The notes under the pieces: generated by a model | What the model was told of the DNA's origin: nothing | What the model saw: the letters and a program-made list of their open reading frames with translations, nothing else | Databases searched by the model: none | Shown: piece by piece, positions 56,029 through 64,000 of the stretch | Numbering within the stretch: the first letter of the stretch is position 1 | Layout of the letters: each line of letters begins with the position of its first letter | Program-made: the position numbers and the translations under genes | DNA from: Kordia jejudonensis | GTDB lineage: Bacteria; Bacteroidota; Bacteroidia; Flavobacteriales; Flavobacteriaceae | Reading direction: 5' to 3' | Assembly (NCBI RefSeq): GCF_001005315.1 | Contig: NZ_LBMG01000031.1 | Coordinates: forward strand, 1-64,000 | Length of the DNA: 64,000 nt

Positions 56029-59000
56029 ATGAAAAAAGTTATTTTAAGTATGTTTTGTATACTCATGATGAGTTCTTTTTGCCAAATAAGAGCCCAAGCA
56101 CGAGTTGACAATTCTACGAAACAGCAACAAATGTTGCAAGAAGAAAAAAAAGTAGATGCTTACATAAAGGAGAATCTACGAAAATCACTGCCAAGTGATA
56201 TAAAACAACAATTTATAGAGGGCTTTAATAACTCTGAACGCGAAATAAAGTATAACCAACTTTCAAGTAGTGAGCAAAAAGCTGAATTACAATCTTTTAA
56301 ACAAGGATACTTACGTTATAAGTATTTTAGTGAAAAACCAGGAGCTTGGGTTCCATATCAAGCAGAAGCAGTTCCAACATGTGTAAACGGAAGTTTTGAA
56401 GATGGAAACTTTAACAACTATCAAGGAAATACAGCTTTTGGAAGTCCAGGAGGCTACACATCAGGGGAATGTGGAGCAATTCCAACTACAGGATTTGGAA
56501 ACTTTACTTGGACTCCAAATAATTTATTTACAACAAGTGTAGATAACTTTGATATTGTAGGCGCAGGAAATGATCCTATTGTAGCAGCTGGCGGACAAAC
56601 GTTAAGCATGATAAATCCCAACAGTCCTACTATGGGAAATCAATTTGCAGCTAGAATCAACGGTCCAAAACCTATGGTAAACCCTACGAATGATACTTAT
56701 GGAAGGTGTTGGCCAGATTGGGGAATTAATAGATTAACAAAACCAATAACACTTACAGAAAGTGGTATCCAAACGGTTCGTTTTTACTATGCATTGGTTG
56801 CTGAATTTCCAGATCATAACAATGGGAATCCAATTTTTGTAGCTAGAGCTTTAGATGGAAACGATACTGAATTGGATAGAGTTTGTGTTATTTCAAATCC
56901 AGCAGGAAACCCTTTCTTTAATGAATTAAATGGTATTGTAAATGATGGTTGTGGATTATCAACTGTTTTATGGCAAAACTGGACATGTGCTGAATTAAAA
57001 ATCTCTGGAGAAGTAGGGGATGTTATTAATTTAGAATTCATAGCAGCAGACTGTGGAGCAGGTGGACATTTTGGATATGCATATGTAGATGATATTTGTG
57101 CTGATGAATGTGTGCCAGGATCAGATTTTCAAGGAAGTATTCGTTTAAATGAATTTGATCCGTGTGAAGTTGACTTTCCTTTTGATGTATGTGCAGATTT
57201 TACCTTACCACAATTAAACGGAGAAACAGGAACACTTACCGCAAATAATACCTCTTTAGATATTGTACAAAACGGACAGGTTGTAAACACGTTAACAAAT
57301 GGAGTAATTACAGGAAATACAGTATGTTTTTCAGTTACAGCTGGAGATTTTCCATCGCAAACTGGAGGTTATGATTTTCAAGTAAACGCTACATTTGGTA
57401 TTGCTGGAGAAACACAAGGTTCAGATGATGTACATACAATTCCAGGACAAAACAACGATTACATTTTTAACAATCCTGACTGTTGTGATATTGATGCTGT
57501 AATATCAGATATTATTTGTGACGATCAAGGAACTACAGATCCAAGTGATGATACATGGTCTTTTGTATTAAATGTAACCAACTCTTCGGGTACTTTTTGG
57601 AGAGCAACTACGCCAGATAGTGATGCAGGACCTTACAATGATCCTAAAACCATTTACATGGGATTAATCTCAGATTACACTAACGGAATAGCAAACTTTG
57701 TAGTATTTGATGATGGAGACAATGATTGTCATACAGACGTTACAATTCAAGTGCCAGAAGCATGCTCACCACCTTGTGACTTAGATTACGCAGTAACAAT
57801 AGGAGAATGTGATGACAATGGTACACCATCCGATTATTCAGATGATTTCTATCACGTTACAATTACTGTTACAGGAACAAACGGATTGCCTTGGATGGCA
57901 AAACAAAAGCTTGAAAGCGATGGTTCTGAAACGGTAATTTATAGTGGTACTACTAATGTTGTCGACTTACAATTAGGACCTTTTGATGTCAGTGATGGCG
58001 ATTGGACATTATGGATTGGTCTTACCGATTATTTCGACTGTTTAAAAGATGTATACATCGAAGTACCTAAATGTTGTAATGATGAACCATATATTATTCC
58101 ATATTGGCAACATCCTAGTTGTCCAGAAGTAGTTTGTACTGCTGATCAATGGCCAGTTCATGTATTAAGTAGTGACGGAAGTACCATTTCAAATGGAAAC
58201 GGAATTACCATTGTTTGGGATAACTTAGATACACCTCAAGATGAAAACGATATTCAAGATTGGATTTTCGTTTCAGCAGAAGAAAACTGGCAAGCAACAA
58301 TTACATATCCAAACGGATGTCAATACATTGTTACATATTATGAAGACTGTTGTGATGAAGATATTTTTATTAAAGTATACGAATGTCCATCTATTCCTCA
58401 GTTACAAGCATACCAAACTGCACTTGAAAAAGCAATGGAAGCTGCATCAGCAAGTCAATCTCTTGAAAAAAGTAGCGCACAAAATGCACAACAAGCACAA
58501 ATTCAAACGGAGTTAGACAGACTAAGAGTCTACAGAGAACTTCGTGCTAGCAGTGATGATGGTGAATGCGAGCCGTGTGAAATAGGATTCATATTCATAG
58601 AGTTGGTAGACGCAAATGGCGATTCAATAGATATCGATGATTACGACTCATTTAGTTGGAATAATGGATCAATGGCAACAAATGTTTTAGTTGACTTGCC
58701 AATGGATGATGGTCCAATTTGTTTCACTGCCACAAAAATTGAATATGGTAAAGAATGTGTATATCAAGATTGTTTCTTCTACGAATGTGAAAAAGAATGT
58801 TTATGTGACGAATTAACACTTGGAGACTTAAATATATTTGAAGTAACTGACGACTGTTTATACTCAATATCAGCGAGTTCAATTGTTAACTGTTCTTCTG
58901 ATCAAATTGCTGATGAAGAATATAGTTTCACAATAAACAATGGAACACCAATTACATCTTCAGGAAACGGAATTTACTATACATTCCCAGGTAATGGAAT

Positions 59001-59667
59001 ATATGACATTACGATGACATGGACGGTAACCGATATTGAAGGATGTGAAACTACAGTATCTACTTCTAAATCAGTAGAAATCAAATGTGAAGAAAGACCA
59101 TGTGATGTGGCTACAGACTTACGATTCGATTGTAGAAGAGCAGGAATGAGCTGGATAGGTGATCCTAACCAAACGTATATTGTTCAGGTAAATTGGGATG
59201 CATGTTGTGAACCTTTACGTCCGCCATCATCACAAGTATCTAATCAATGGGAAGTTATAGGAACTTCAACACAATTGCCTTTCATTAGAGAATCTAACTG
59301 TTTCAGCTGGAAAGTTGGAGTGAAGTGTGAAGATCAGATTTTATGGTCTGAAGCAGATTGTGTAACTTGTTATGGTCCTACCAAACCACATGACGCAGCA
59401 GTGGATGTGAAAACTTCAGCGAAGATTTCGCCAAATCCAAATGACGGTAATATGAATATCGAAATATCAGGAAGCGACAAAACTAACTTTACAATTAAAG
59501 TATATCGTTTTGATGGAATCCTAATCAAATCTTTCGATAATAATCGTATAGAAAATCAAAATACCACCATCTCTTGGAATGGAAAATCAGTATTGTCACC
59601 AGGAATGTACTTCTTCGTGATTACGACCGATTCAGAAACCATTACTAAGAAAGTTATTATAGAATAA
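56029..59667 (+). CDS. 1212-residue Cys-rich T9SS-secreted surface protein
   Basis: Signal peptide to about residue 23 (ending RAQA), a helical Gln/Lys-rich region to about 110, a jelly-roll domain (about 120-360; FEDGNFNNYQGNTAFGSPGG through FGYAYVDDICADECVPG), then several Ig/PKD-like modules with paired Cys (many CC or CxxC: DCCD, CCND, CCDE, ECEPCE), a short Ala/Gln-rich helical insert (about 793-845) and a T9SS type A sorting domain (ISPNPNDGNMNIEI to the end, TITKKVIIE). It is probably exposed at or released from the surface; adhesin, stalk or substrate roles are possible. It is divergent from a sigma/anti-sigma pair and precedes an S8 peptidase gene. Confidence 0.85.
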   Translation: MKKVILSMFCILMMSSFCQIRAQARVDNSTKQQQMLQEEKKVDAYIKENLRKSLPSDIKQQFIEGFNNSEREIKYNQLSSSEQKAELQSFKQGYLRYKYFSEKPGAWVPYQAEAVPTCVNGSFEDGNFNNYQGNTAFGSPGGYTSGECGAIPTTGFGNFTWTPNNLFTTSVDNFDIVGAGNDPIVAAGGQTLSMINPNSPTMGNQFAARINGPKPMVNPTNDTYGRCWPDWGINRLTKPITLTESGIQTVRFYYALVAEFPDHNNGNPIFVARALDGNDTELDRVCVISNPAGNPFFNELNGIVNDGCGLSTVLWQNWTCAELKISGEVGDVINLEFIAADCGAGGHFGYAYVDDICADECVPGSDFQGSIRLNEFDPCEVDFPFDVCADFTLPQLNGETGTLTANNTSLDIVQNGQVVNTLTNGVITGNTVCFSVTAGDFPSQTGGYDFQVNATFGIAGETQGSDDVHTIPGQNNDYIFNNPDCCDIDAVISDIICDDQGTTDPSDDTWSFVLNVTNSSGTFWRATTPDSDAGPYNDPKTIYMGLISDYTNGIANFVVFDDGDNDCHTDVTIQVPEACSPPCDLDYAVTIGECDDNGTPSDYSDDFYHVTITVTGTNGLPWMAKQKLESDGSETVIYSGTTNVVDLQLGPFDVSDGDWTLWIGLTDYFDCLKDVYIEVPKCCNDEPYIIPYWQHPSCPEVVCTADQWPVHVLSSDGSTISNGNGITIVWDNLDTPQDENDIQDWIFVSAEENWQATITYPNGCQYIVTYYEDCCDEDIFIKVYECPSIPQLQAYQTALEKAMEAASASQSLEKSSAQNAQQAQIQTELDRLRVYRELRASSDDGECEPCEIGFIFIELVDANGDSIDIDDYDSFSWNNGSMATNVLVDLPMDDGPICFTATKIEYGKECVYQDCFFYECEKECLCDELTLGDLNIFEVTDDCLYSISASSIVNCSSDQIADEEYSFTINNGTPITSSGNGIYYTFPGNGIYDITMTWTVTDIEGCETTVSTSKSVEIKCEERPCDVATDLRFDCRRAGMSWIGDPNQTYIVQVNWDACCEPLRPPSSQVSNQWEVIGTSTQLPFIRESNCFSWKVGVKCEDQILWSEADCVTCYGPTKPHDAAVDVKTSAKISPNPNDGNMNIEISGSDKTNFTIKVYRFDGILIKSFDNNRIENQNTTISWNGKSVLSPGMYFFVITTDSETITKKVIIE

Positions 59668-59688
59668 AAAAGTAAAATAATGCAAGAG

Positions 59689-59722
59689 AATTCCAGTCAA
59701 TTTCGATTGGCTGGAATTTTTA
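59689..59722 (+). terminator. Terminator after the 1212-aa protein gene
   Basis: AATTCCAGTCAAT pairs with ATTGGCTGGAATT (one G-T pair) around TTCG, followed by T residues. Confidence 0.8.
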
Positions 59723-59775
59723 TCATACCTAAACCATTATTACACACTTAGTATTAATTTAAACTTTAAAAAAAC

Positions 59776-61092
59776 ATGAAAAAAGTATTTGTAAGCTGTA
59801 TTGCCCTATTATGCATCATTTTATATGGTTGTCAAACAGAAGCACTCAATATTGAAGAAACAGCAAAAGAAACAAAAACATTTGAAGCACCTGAAAAAGG
59901 TGGTGCTTACAACACTTCCAACTCAGAAGGTAATGAATTAGTCATATTATATCCTGACGGAACTACAGAAGCAGAAAAAATACTTAAAAGACAAGAATAT
60001 AATATAGAAGATTATAAAAAATGTGAATGTGCCGATCCAAATTTAGAACTATGGATTTTTGACAAAGGAGGAGCTGCTGGCGGCGGCTTGGAAGAAAGAA
60101 AAGGAACTGCCAAGGCTGATGAAGAAATAGAAGGTGCAGAATACAATCCAATCATACGAATTCAAGAAGATATTTTTATAGACTATGGCGGAATCGCTTC
60201 CACAGAACAAGGTTTAGCAAAAACAGTAGCTGCTAACCAAGGTGTTACAGTTGCAGTGTTAGATACAGGAATCATGTATGATTATCCAGGTTTTACACAA
60301 CCTTTTTTATATAACAGTAATCAAAATGCATGTGTAAATAATGGGCAAACTGAAATGTTTGGTTGGAATTTCGTTGAAGATAACAACAATCCTTATGATA
60401 ACCACTACGGACGACATGGAACTATCGTAACAGATTTAATCATGTCTAAACTTGATGCTACAAATACAAGCTATCAAATACTACCAGTAAAAGTGGCAAA
60501 CAAGTTTGGAAATATTCGATATTTTGATGCGTTGTGTGGTTTTCAATTTGCGGCAAACAAACAAGATGTTGATATCATAAACATGAGTTTTGGTTGGTAT
60601 CACCAAGAGCGTGAATTATTACAAAAATTTGTAACGGATGTAGAAGATACAATTCTTGTAGTTACTTCAGCAGGAAATAGCGGCGTAAATACGGATCAAG
60701 TCGCTCATTTTCCATCTTCTTATGATACTGATAATATTATTGCTGTCGCTAGTTTAGGAATGCAAAATTCAGGATTCAATAATCCTCATTATGCAGCAGA
60801 TGTAGTTGGTTTTCCTAGTGGAAATTCTAATTCACCATTAGCTGATTTTTCTAACAGAGGACAAGTTACAGTAGACATTGCAGCACAAGGACAAAATATT
60901 CCGTTTACTTACAATAATCAAGTGGTGTATATTAGTGGAACTTCTTTTTCAGCAGCATTAACCACAGGATATGTAGGTTCATTATATGTAGATGGAATGT
61001 CCACAAATATGTTAAAATCAACATTATTGTCAAACTGTATATACAATCCAGAATTACATGAAATAAGATATGCCAAGCATATTCCTCAATAA
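59776..61092 (+). CDS. S8 serine peptidase lipoprotein
   Basis: A 438-residue subtilase with lipoprotein signal (IILYGC, Cys19), a propeptide-like region (about 25-140, with EGNELVILYPDGTTEAEKIL) and the catalytic domain: Asp163 (VLDTGIMYD), His214 (GRHGTIVTD), oxyanion Asn301 (TSAGNSG) and Ser390 (SGTSFSAAL). It is shorter than the peptidase at 2758 and lacks its long Asp-His insertion. It follows the 1212-aa protein and its terminator by about 50 bp, so the pair may be expressed separately but be functionally linked, for example maturing that protein at the surface. Confidence 0.92.
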   Translation: MKKVFVSCIALLCIILYGCQTEALNIEETAKETKTFEAPEKGGAYNTSNSEGNELVILYPDGTTEAEKILKRQEYNIEDYKKCECADPNLELWIFDKGGAAGGGLEERKGTAKADEEIEGAEYNPIIRIQEDIFIDYGGIASTEQGLAKTVAANQGVTVAVLDTGIMYDYPGFTQPFLYNSNQNACVNNGQTEMFGWNFVEDNNNPYDNHYGRHGTIVTDLIMSKLDATNTSYQILPVKVANKFGNIRYFDALCGFQFAANKQDVDIINMSFGWYHQERELLQKFVTDVEDTILVVTSAGNSGVNTDQVAHFPSSYDTDNIIAVASLGMQNSGFNNPHYAADVVGFPSGNSNSPLADFSNRGQVTVDIAAQGQNIPFTYNNQVVYISGTSFSAALTTGYVGSLYVDGMSTNMLKSTLLSNCIYNPELHEIRYAKHIPQ

Positions 61093-61138
61093 TATATAGT
61101 TTAAATTAGGTTTAGGTAATCTTGCATTTAGACTATTC

Positions 61139-61166
61139 AAAAGGGGAGTGTCACAACTCCTCTTTT
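61139..61166 (+). terminator. Terminator after the S8 peptidase gene
   Basis: AAAAGGGGAGT pairs with ACTCCTCTTTT (one G-T pair) around GTCACA. It lies just before the tandem repeat array. Confidence 0.65.
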
Positions 61167-61187
61167 ACCTTAATGAAACTCAATGTT

Positions 61188-61801
61188 GAGAAGTCTGAAA
61201 GACGCACGCAACATTGATAGTTGAATTAATCCCGTTGGATAACGGGATCTCAACCTTTACGGAGTTTTGAGAAGTCTGAAAGACGCACGCAACATTGATA
61301 GTTGAATTAATCCCGTTGGATAACGGGATCTCAACCTTTACGGAGTTTTGAGAAGTCTGAAAGACGCACGCAACATTGATAGTTGAATTAATCCCGTTGG
61401 ATAACGGGATCTCAACCTTTACGGAGTTTTGAGAAGTCTGAAAGACGCACGCAACATTGATAGTTGAATTAATCCCGTTGGATAACGGGATCTCAACCTT
61501 TACGGAGTTTTGAGAAGTCTGAAAGACGCACGCAACATTGATAGTTGAATTAATCCCGTTGGATAACGGGATCTCAACCTTTACGGAGTTTTGAGAAGTC
61601 TGAAAGACGCACGCAACATTGATAGTTGAATTAATCCCGTTGCATAATGGGATCTCAATCTTTATGGAGTTTTGAGAAGTCTGAAAGACGCAAGCAACAT
61701 TGATAGTTAAATTAATCCCATTGCATAACGGGATCTGAGTATCTAACATTGATAGTTGAATTAATCCCGTTGGATAACGGGATTTGAATGTACAACATTG
61801 C
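61188..61801 (+). repeat. Seven 81-bp tandem units plus a partial one, each with an AACGGGAT-type hairpin
   Basis: Units begin at 61188, 61269, 61350, 61431, 61512, 61593 and 61674, exactly 81 bp apart, starting GAGAAGTCTGAAAGACGCA; a truncated unit follows near 61745. Each holds TAGTTGAATTA and the hairpin ATCCCGTT-ggat-AACGGGAT. The middle units are identical, while the last two have substitutions. The first part matches the dispersed family at 17446-17743. Because 81 is a multiple of three, the minus strand is open for 207 codons, but this is a by-product, not a gene. Confidence 0.9.
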
Positions 61802-61823
61802 AAAAGAGATGAACTTTTTAAGT

Positions 61824-61943
61824 TTATTCAATTTCCTCGTCAGACTTCGCTGTTGCTCTTTTATCTCCACCATTTATTTTGGCGCTAATAGTTGAAGATA
61901 TTTGAAATTGTTTTAGTTTAAAAATACGGTGTAAATTTTTCAT
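61824..61943 (-). CDS. 39-aa Gly-Gly-leader peptide (candidate secreted signal or RiPP precursor)
   Basis: An ATG at 61943 opens MKNLHRIFKLKQFQISSTIS followed by AKINGG and then a 13-residue tail, DKRATAKSDEEIE. The leader has the basic, amphipathic, Ile/Leu-rich look and Gly-Gly end of Bacteroidota peptide precursors exported by C39 transporters. The tail has no Cys, one Thr and one Ser, so extensive lanthionine chemistry is impossible; it would be a short, charged linear peptide. It lies between the tandem repeat array and, divergently (84 bp), a TPR-CHAT protein. It could use the exporter at 43256. No paralogue is seen in the window. Confidence 0.55.
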   Translation of the reverse strand: MKNLHRIFKLKQFQISSTISAKINGGDKRATAKSDEEIE

Positions 61944-62027
61944 AATAAATGTTTTAAATAGTAATAACGTAAGAAAGATACCAAATATTTTATAGATTTA
62001 TGTCAAAAGCCTAATACTCCTATTTAT

Positions 62028-64000
62028 ATGATTATTTTTAATTCAAAAACTCATAAATTCACACTCACAATACTTTTTTTACTCGTTTGTTATTCACTTC
62101 AAGGACAAACTATAGAATTGTCTAAATACTATTATGAACAAACTAATTTAAAAGAATTTACCTTAGTTGAAAAAGAACAATTAGTAGACAGTTTGTTACT
62201 TCAAGAAAACATAAAAGTTGATACACTAGAGTTAGTAAAAATTTATCGAAGTATAATTAGAGAATTAGTTTTCTCAGATCTTAAAAAATCATTTTCATAT
62301 ATTGACGAAATTGAGAAAATAGCTATTGAACTCGGAGATCCTGATATTGAAAGTTTTGAAAAGAATCGTTTAAATAAAATAGTTTTTTTAAATAAAGATC
62401 AACAGTATTACAAATGTTTAAATACAATCAGCGATTATTTTAAACGCTATCCTAACGAAAGTATTAATCATGGAAAGGTATATCGAATTGTAGGCAATAT
62501 TTACAGTAAATTAGGAGATTTTAAAAAAGCTACAGATAATTATGATAAGTCTATTTCTATTTTAAAAAAAGTTACTGATTCAAAACTAGAAGATATTTAC
62601 AAACAATTATATAAAACATTAGTTTCAAAATTAGAATTATTAGTGAATGATTATGATTCAAAGTTTATGAGCGAGATAGTTAATATTGAAGTGCAATTAG
62701 ATAGTATTGGTTTAAAATATGATATTAAAGTGAACGATAAAGTAGTTGCTTATTGGAATTTAGGATCATATTATGACTCAAATAAATTTTACTTAAAAGC
62801 TAAAAACAGTTACCAAAAATCTTTACAATTATCTCATTCAATTGAAGATTCTTCAAAAACTTCTATCAGTTATATGAATTTAGGTATTATTAGTAAGAAG
62901 GAAGATGAGTTTTCAGTTGCCAAAGAGTACCTAAATAAATCTTTAATCTACGCCAAAGACGATATGACATTGATGGCAATGATTTCAAACAATTTTGCTG
63001 ACATTTATCAAATCGAAAATAACCACAAAAAAGCACTTATTCACTACCAAAAAGCAATTACGCAAGCACTTCAAATTAAAGATATTGACTATCAAAAACT
63101 GCCAAATTATAAAGATCTCCAATTTTCTGTGAATAAAATTGACGTTTTAGGATACCTAATAGACAAAGCAAACGGTTGGATTGCTTACTACGATGTCGAA
63201 AAAAAGTCCGAATACCTCGAAAATGCCCTAGAAACGTTCACACTTGCCGATCAATTAATTGATATTATATATGTAGAAAGTAGAGAAGACTTATCAAAAC
63301 TATTCTGGCGAAAAAAAGGCGCTACGTTCTATCCAAAAGCTGTTGAAGTGTGCAATAAATTACAACAACCCGAAAAAGCATTCTCCTTCATGGAAAAAAA
63401 CAAAGCGATGGTATTGTTAGAAAACATGACAAATGCCACCGCAAAACGCTTATCAAAACTCCCTGAAAACATTTTGGAACGTGAACAAAATCTCATCAAA
63501 GCCATAAAAACGATAGAATCTGAAATTCAAGAATATACAAATAAGGAAAACCCAGTAGTTGATTCACTTAAAAATAATGTCTTTCAATACAAAAAAGAAT
63601 ATACAGCGTTCATCGATTCATTAGAAACAGAATTCCCAAAATATTACAACTACAAAAAAAATATCAATACTGTAAAACTTGAAGAAGTTCAAAAACAACT
63701 CAAAAGTGACGAATTAATACTACAATACATTGTTGGAAAAGAAAAAGGATTTGTCACCTTAATAAATGCTGAGAAGATTCAATTAAAAGAGTTGCCAATT
63801 ACCAAAGAACTTATTGCTACAGCAACAACGTATAAAAATGCGGTTTCAAAGCCTTTTGTAAATACCAATGATAAAAATACGTATACGGAAGTTGCCAAAA
63901 AACTATACCAACAATTAATTCCGTTTGACGATGCGGAAACACTGCTCCAACAAAAGAAAATTACAATCATTGCTGACGGAATATTACAATACATTCCTTT
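62028..64000 (+). CDS. TPR-CHAT domain protein, 3' end beyond the window
   Basis: The frame opens at 62028 and is still open at 64000 (657 codons). It starts with a signal peptide (core TILFLLVCYSLQG), then many TPR-like repeats (for example KVYRIVGNIYSKLGDFKKAT, and YMNLGIISKKEDEFSVAKEY), a linker with EKAFSFMEKNKAMVLLENM, and the beginning of a CHAT domain, a caspase-like peptidase fold (LEEVQKQLKSDELILQYIVG, then KKITIIADGILQYIPF). The catalytic His and Cys would lie beyond the window. In CHAT families the TPR part binds partners that regulate proteolysis. It is divergent from the 39-aa Gly-Gly peptide. Confidence 0.85.
   Translation, partial: MIIFNSKTHKFTLTILFLLVCYSLQGQTIELSKYYYEQTNLKEFTLVEKEQLVDSLLLQENIKVDTLELVKIYRSIIRELVFSDLKKSFSYIDEIEKIAIELGDPDIESFEKNRLNKIVFLNKDQQYYKCLNTISDYFKRYPNESINHGKVYRIVGNIYSKLGDFKKATDNYDKSISILKKVTDSKLEDIYKQLYKTLVSKLELLVNDYDSKFMSEIVNIEVQLDSIGLKYDIKVNDKVVAYWNLGSYYDSNKFYLKAKNSYQKSLQLSHSIEDSSKTSISYMNLGIISKKEDEFSVAKEYLNKSLIYAKDDMTLMAMISNNFADIYQIENNHKKALIHYQKAITQALQIKDIDYQKLPNYKDLQFSVNKIDVLGYLIDKANGWIAYYDVEKKSEYLENALETFTLADQLIDIIYVESREDLSKLFWRKKGATFYPKAVEVCNKLQQPEKAFSFMEKNKAMVLLENMTNATAKRLSKLPENILEREQNLIKAIKTIESEIQEYTNKENPVVDSLKNNVFQYKKEYTAFIDSLETEFPKYYNYKKNINTVKLEEVQKQLKSDELILQYIVGKEKGFVTLINAEKIQLKELPITKELIATATTYKNAVSKPFVNTNDKNTYTEVAKKLYQQLIPFDDAETLLQQKKITIIADGILQYIP

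Noticed and set aside
61188-61801. CRISPR array
   Set aside because: Units are contiguous with identical 81-bp period and no variable spacers, and no cas genes are nearby.
61180-61803. 207-codon minus-strand open frame with 27-residue repeats
   Set aside because: It is an artefact of the 81-bp tandem repeat (a multiple of three). Units show hairpin conservation rather than codon-pattern conservation, and no start signals or homologues are evident.

Overview
The window reads as the chromosome of a marine-type member of the Flavobacteriaceae; Kordia or a close relative is my best guess, from overall protein character only. Evidence is low G+C, SusC/SusD lipoprotein systems, type IX secretion (T9SS) C-terminal domains, a GLPGLI protein, TAnnTTTG -7 promoter boxes, and Bacteroidota-style lanthipeptide leaders ending in Gly-Gly.

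Layout. 1-0.9 kb: decayed DNA with a small gene broken at an A10 run. 0.9-4.4 kb: a TPR-membrane-AraC regulator split by a frameshift, a 5'-truncated lanthipeptide-like precursor remnant, and an S8 peptidase lipoprotein. 4.6-16.2 kb: a second TPR-AraC regulator, divergent from two near-identical 66-aa exported peptide genes. A hairpin separates these from a membrane protein plus HTTM-domain protein pair (reminiscent of SdpA/SdpB), then a PadR/HAAS regulator pair, an outer-membrane barrel, a GLPGLI protein, an ABC-2 exporter and a DCC thiol oxidoreductase. This is my best candidate for an undescribed system. 16.4-18.1 kb: msrA, a candidate structured RNA and hairpin repeats.

18.1-41.4 kb: a complete starch/maltose locus. 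Surface GH13 and T9SS-secreted GH13 enzymes cut the polymer, SusC/D/E import oligomers, GH31 and a second GH13 trim them, and an MFS permease brings maltose to a cytoplasmic GH65 phosphorylase and beta-phosphoglucomutase. A LacI regulator sits at the divergent centre with a matching operator-like palindrome. 41.7-43 kb: a lone AAA ATPase.

43-54.4 kb: a lanthipeptide cluster. It has a C39-peptidase ABC exporter and HlyD adaptor on the plus strand; three precursor peptides, a third TPR-AraC regulator, a split LanB dehydratase and a LanC cyclase are on the minus strand. 54.5-61.1 kb: an ECF sigma factor and putative anti-sigma factor, divergent from a 1212-aa Cys-rich T9SS protein and an S8 peptidase lipoprotein. 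61.2-61.8 kb: seven 81-bp tandem units, each with a hairpin. 61.8-64 kb: a 39-aa Gly-Gly-leader peptide divergent from a TPR-CHAT protein that runs off the window.

Cross-cutting themes: exported small peptides repeatedly sit beside membrane-anchored TPR proteins; a conserved leader motif (GGCGGAATCCGAAAAG...AGAGTAGGA) precedes two unrelated secreted products; and dispersed hairpin repeats change sequence while keeping their base pairing. All functional calls are from reading the sequence; no database search was run.
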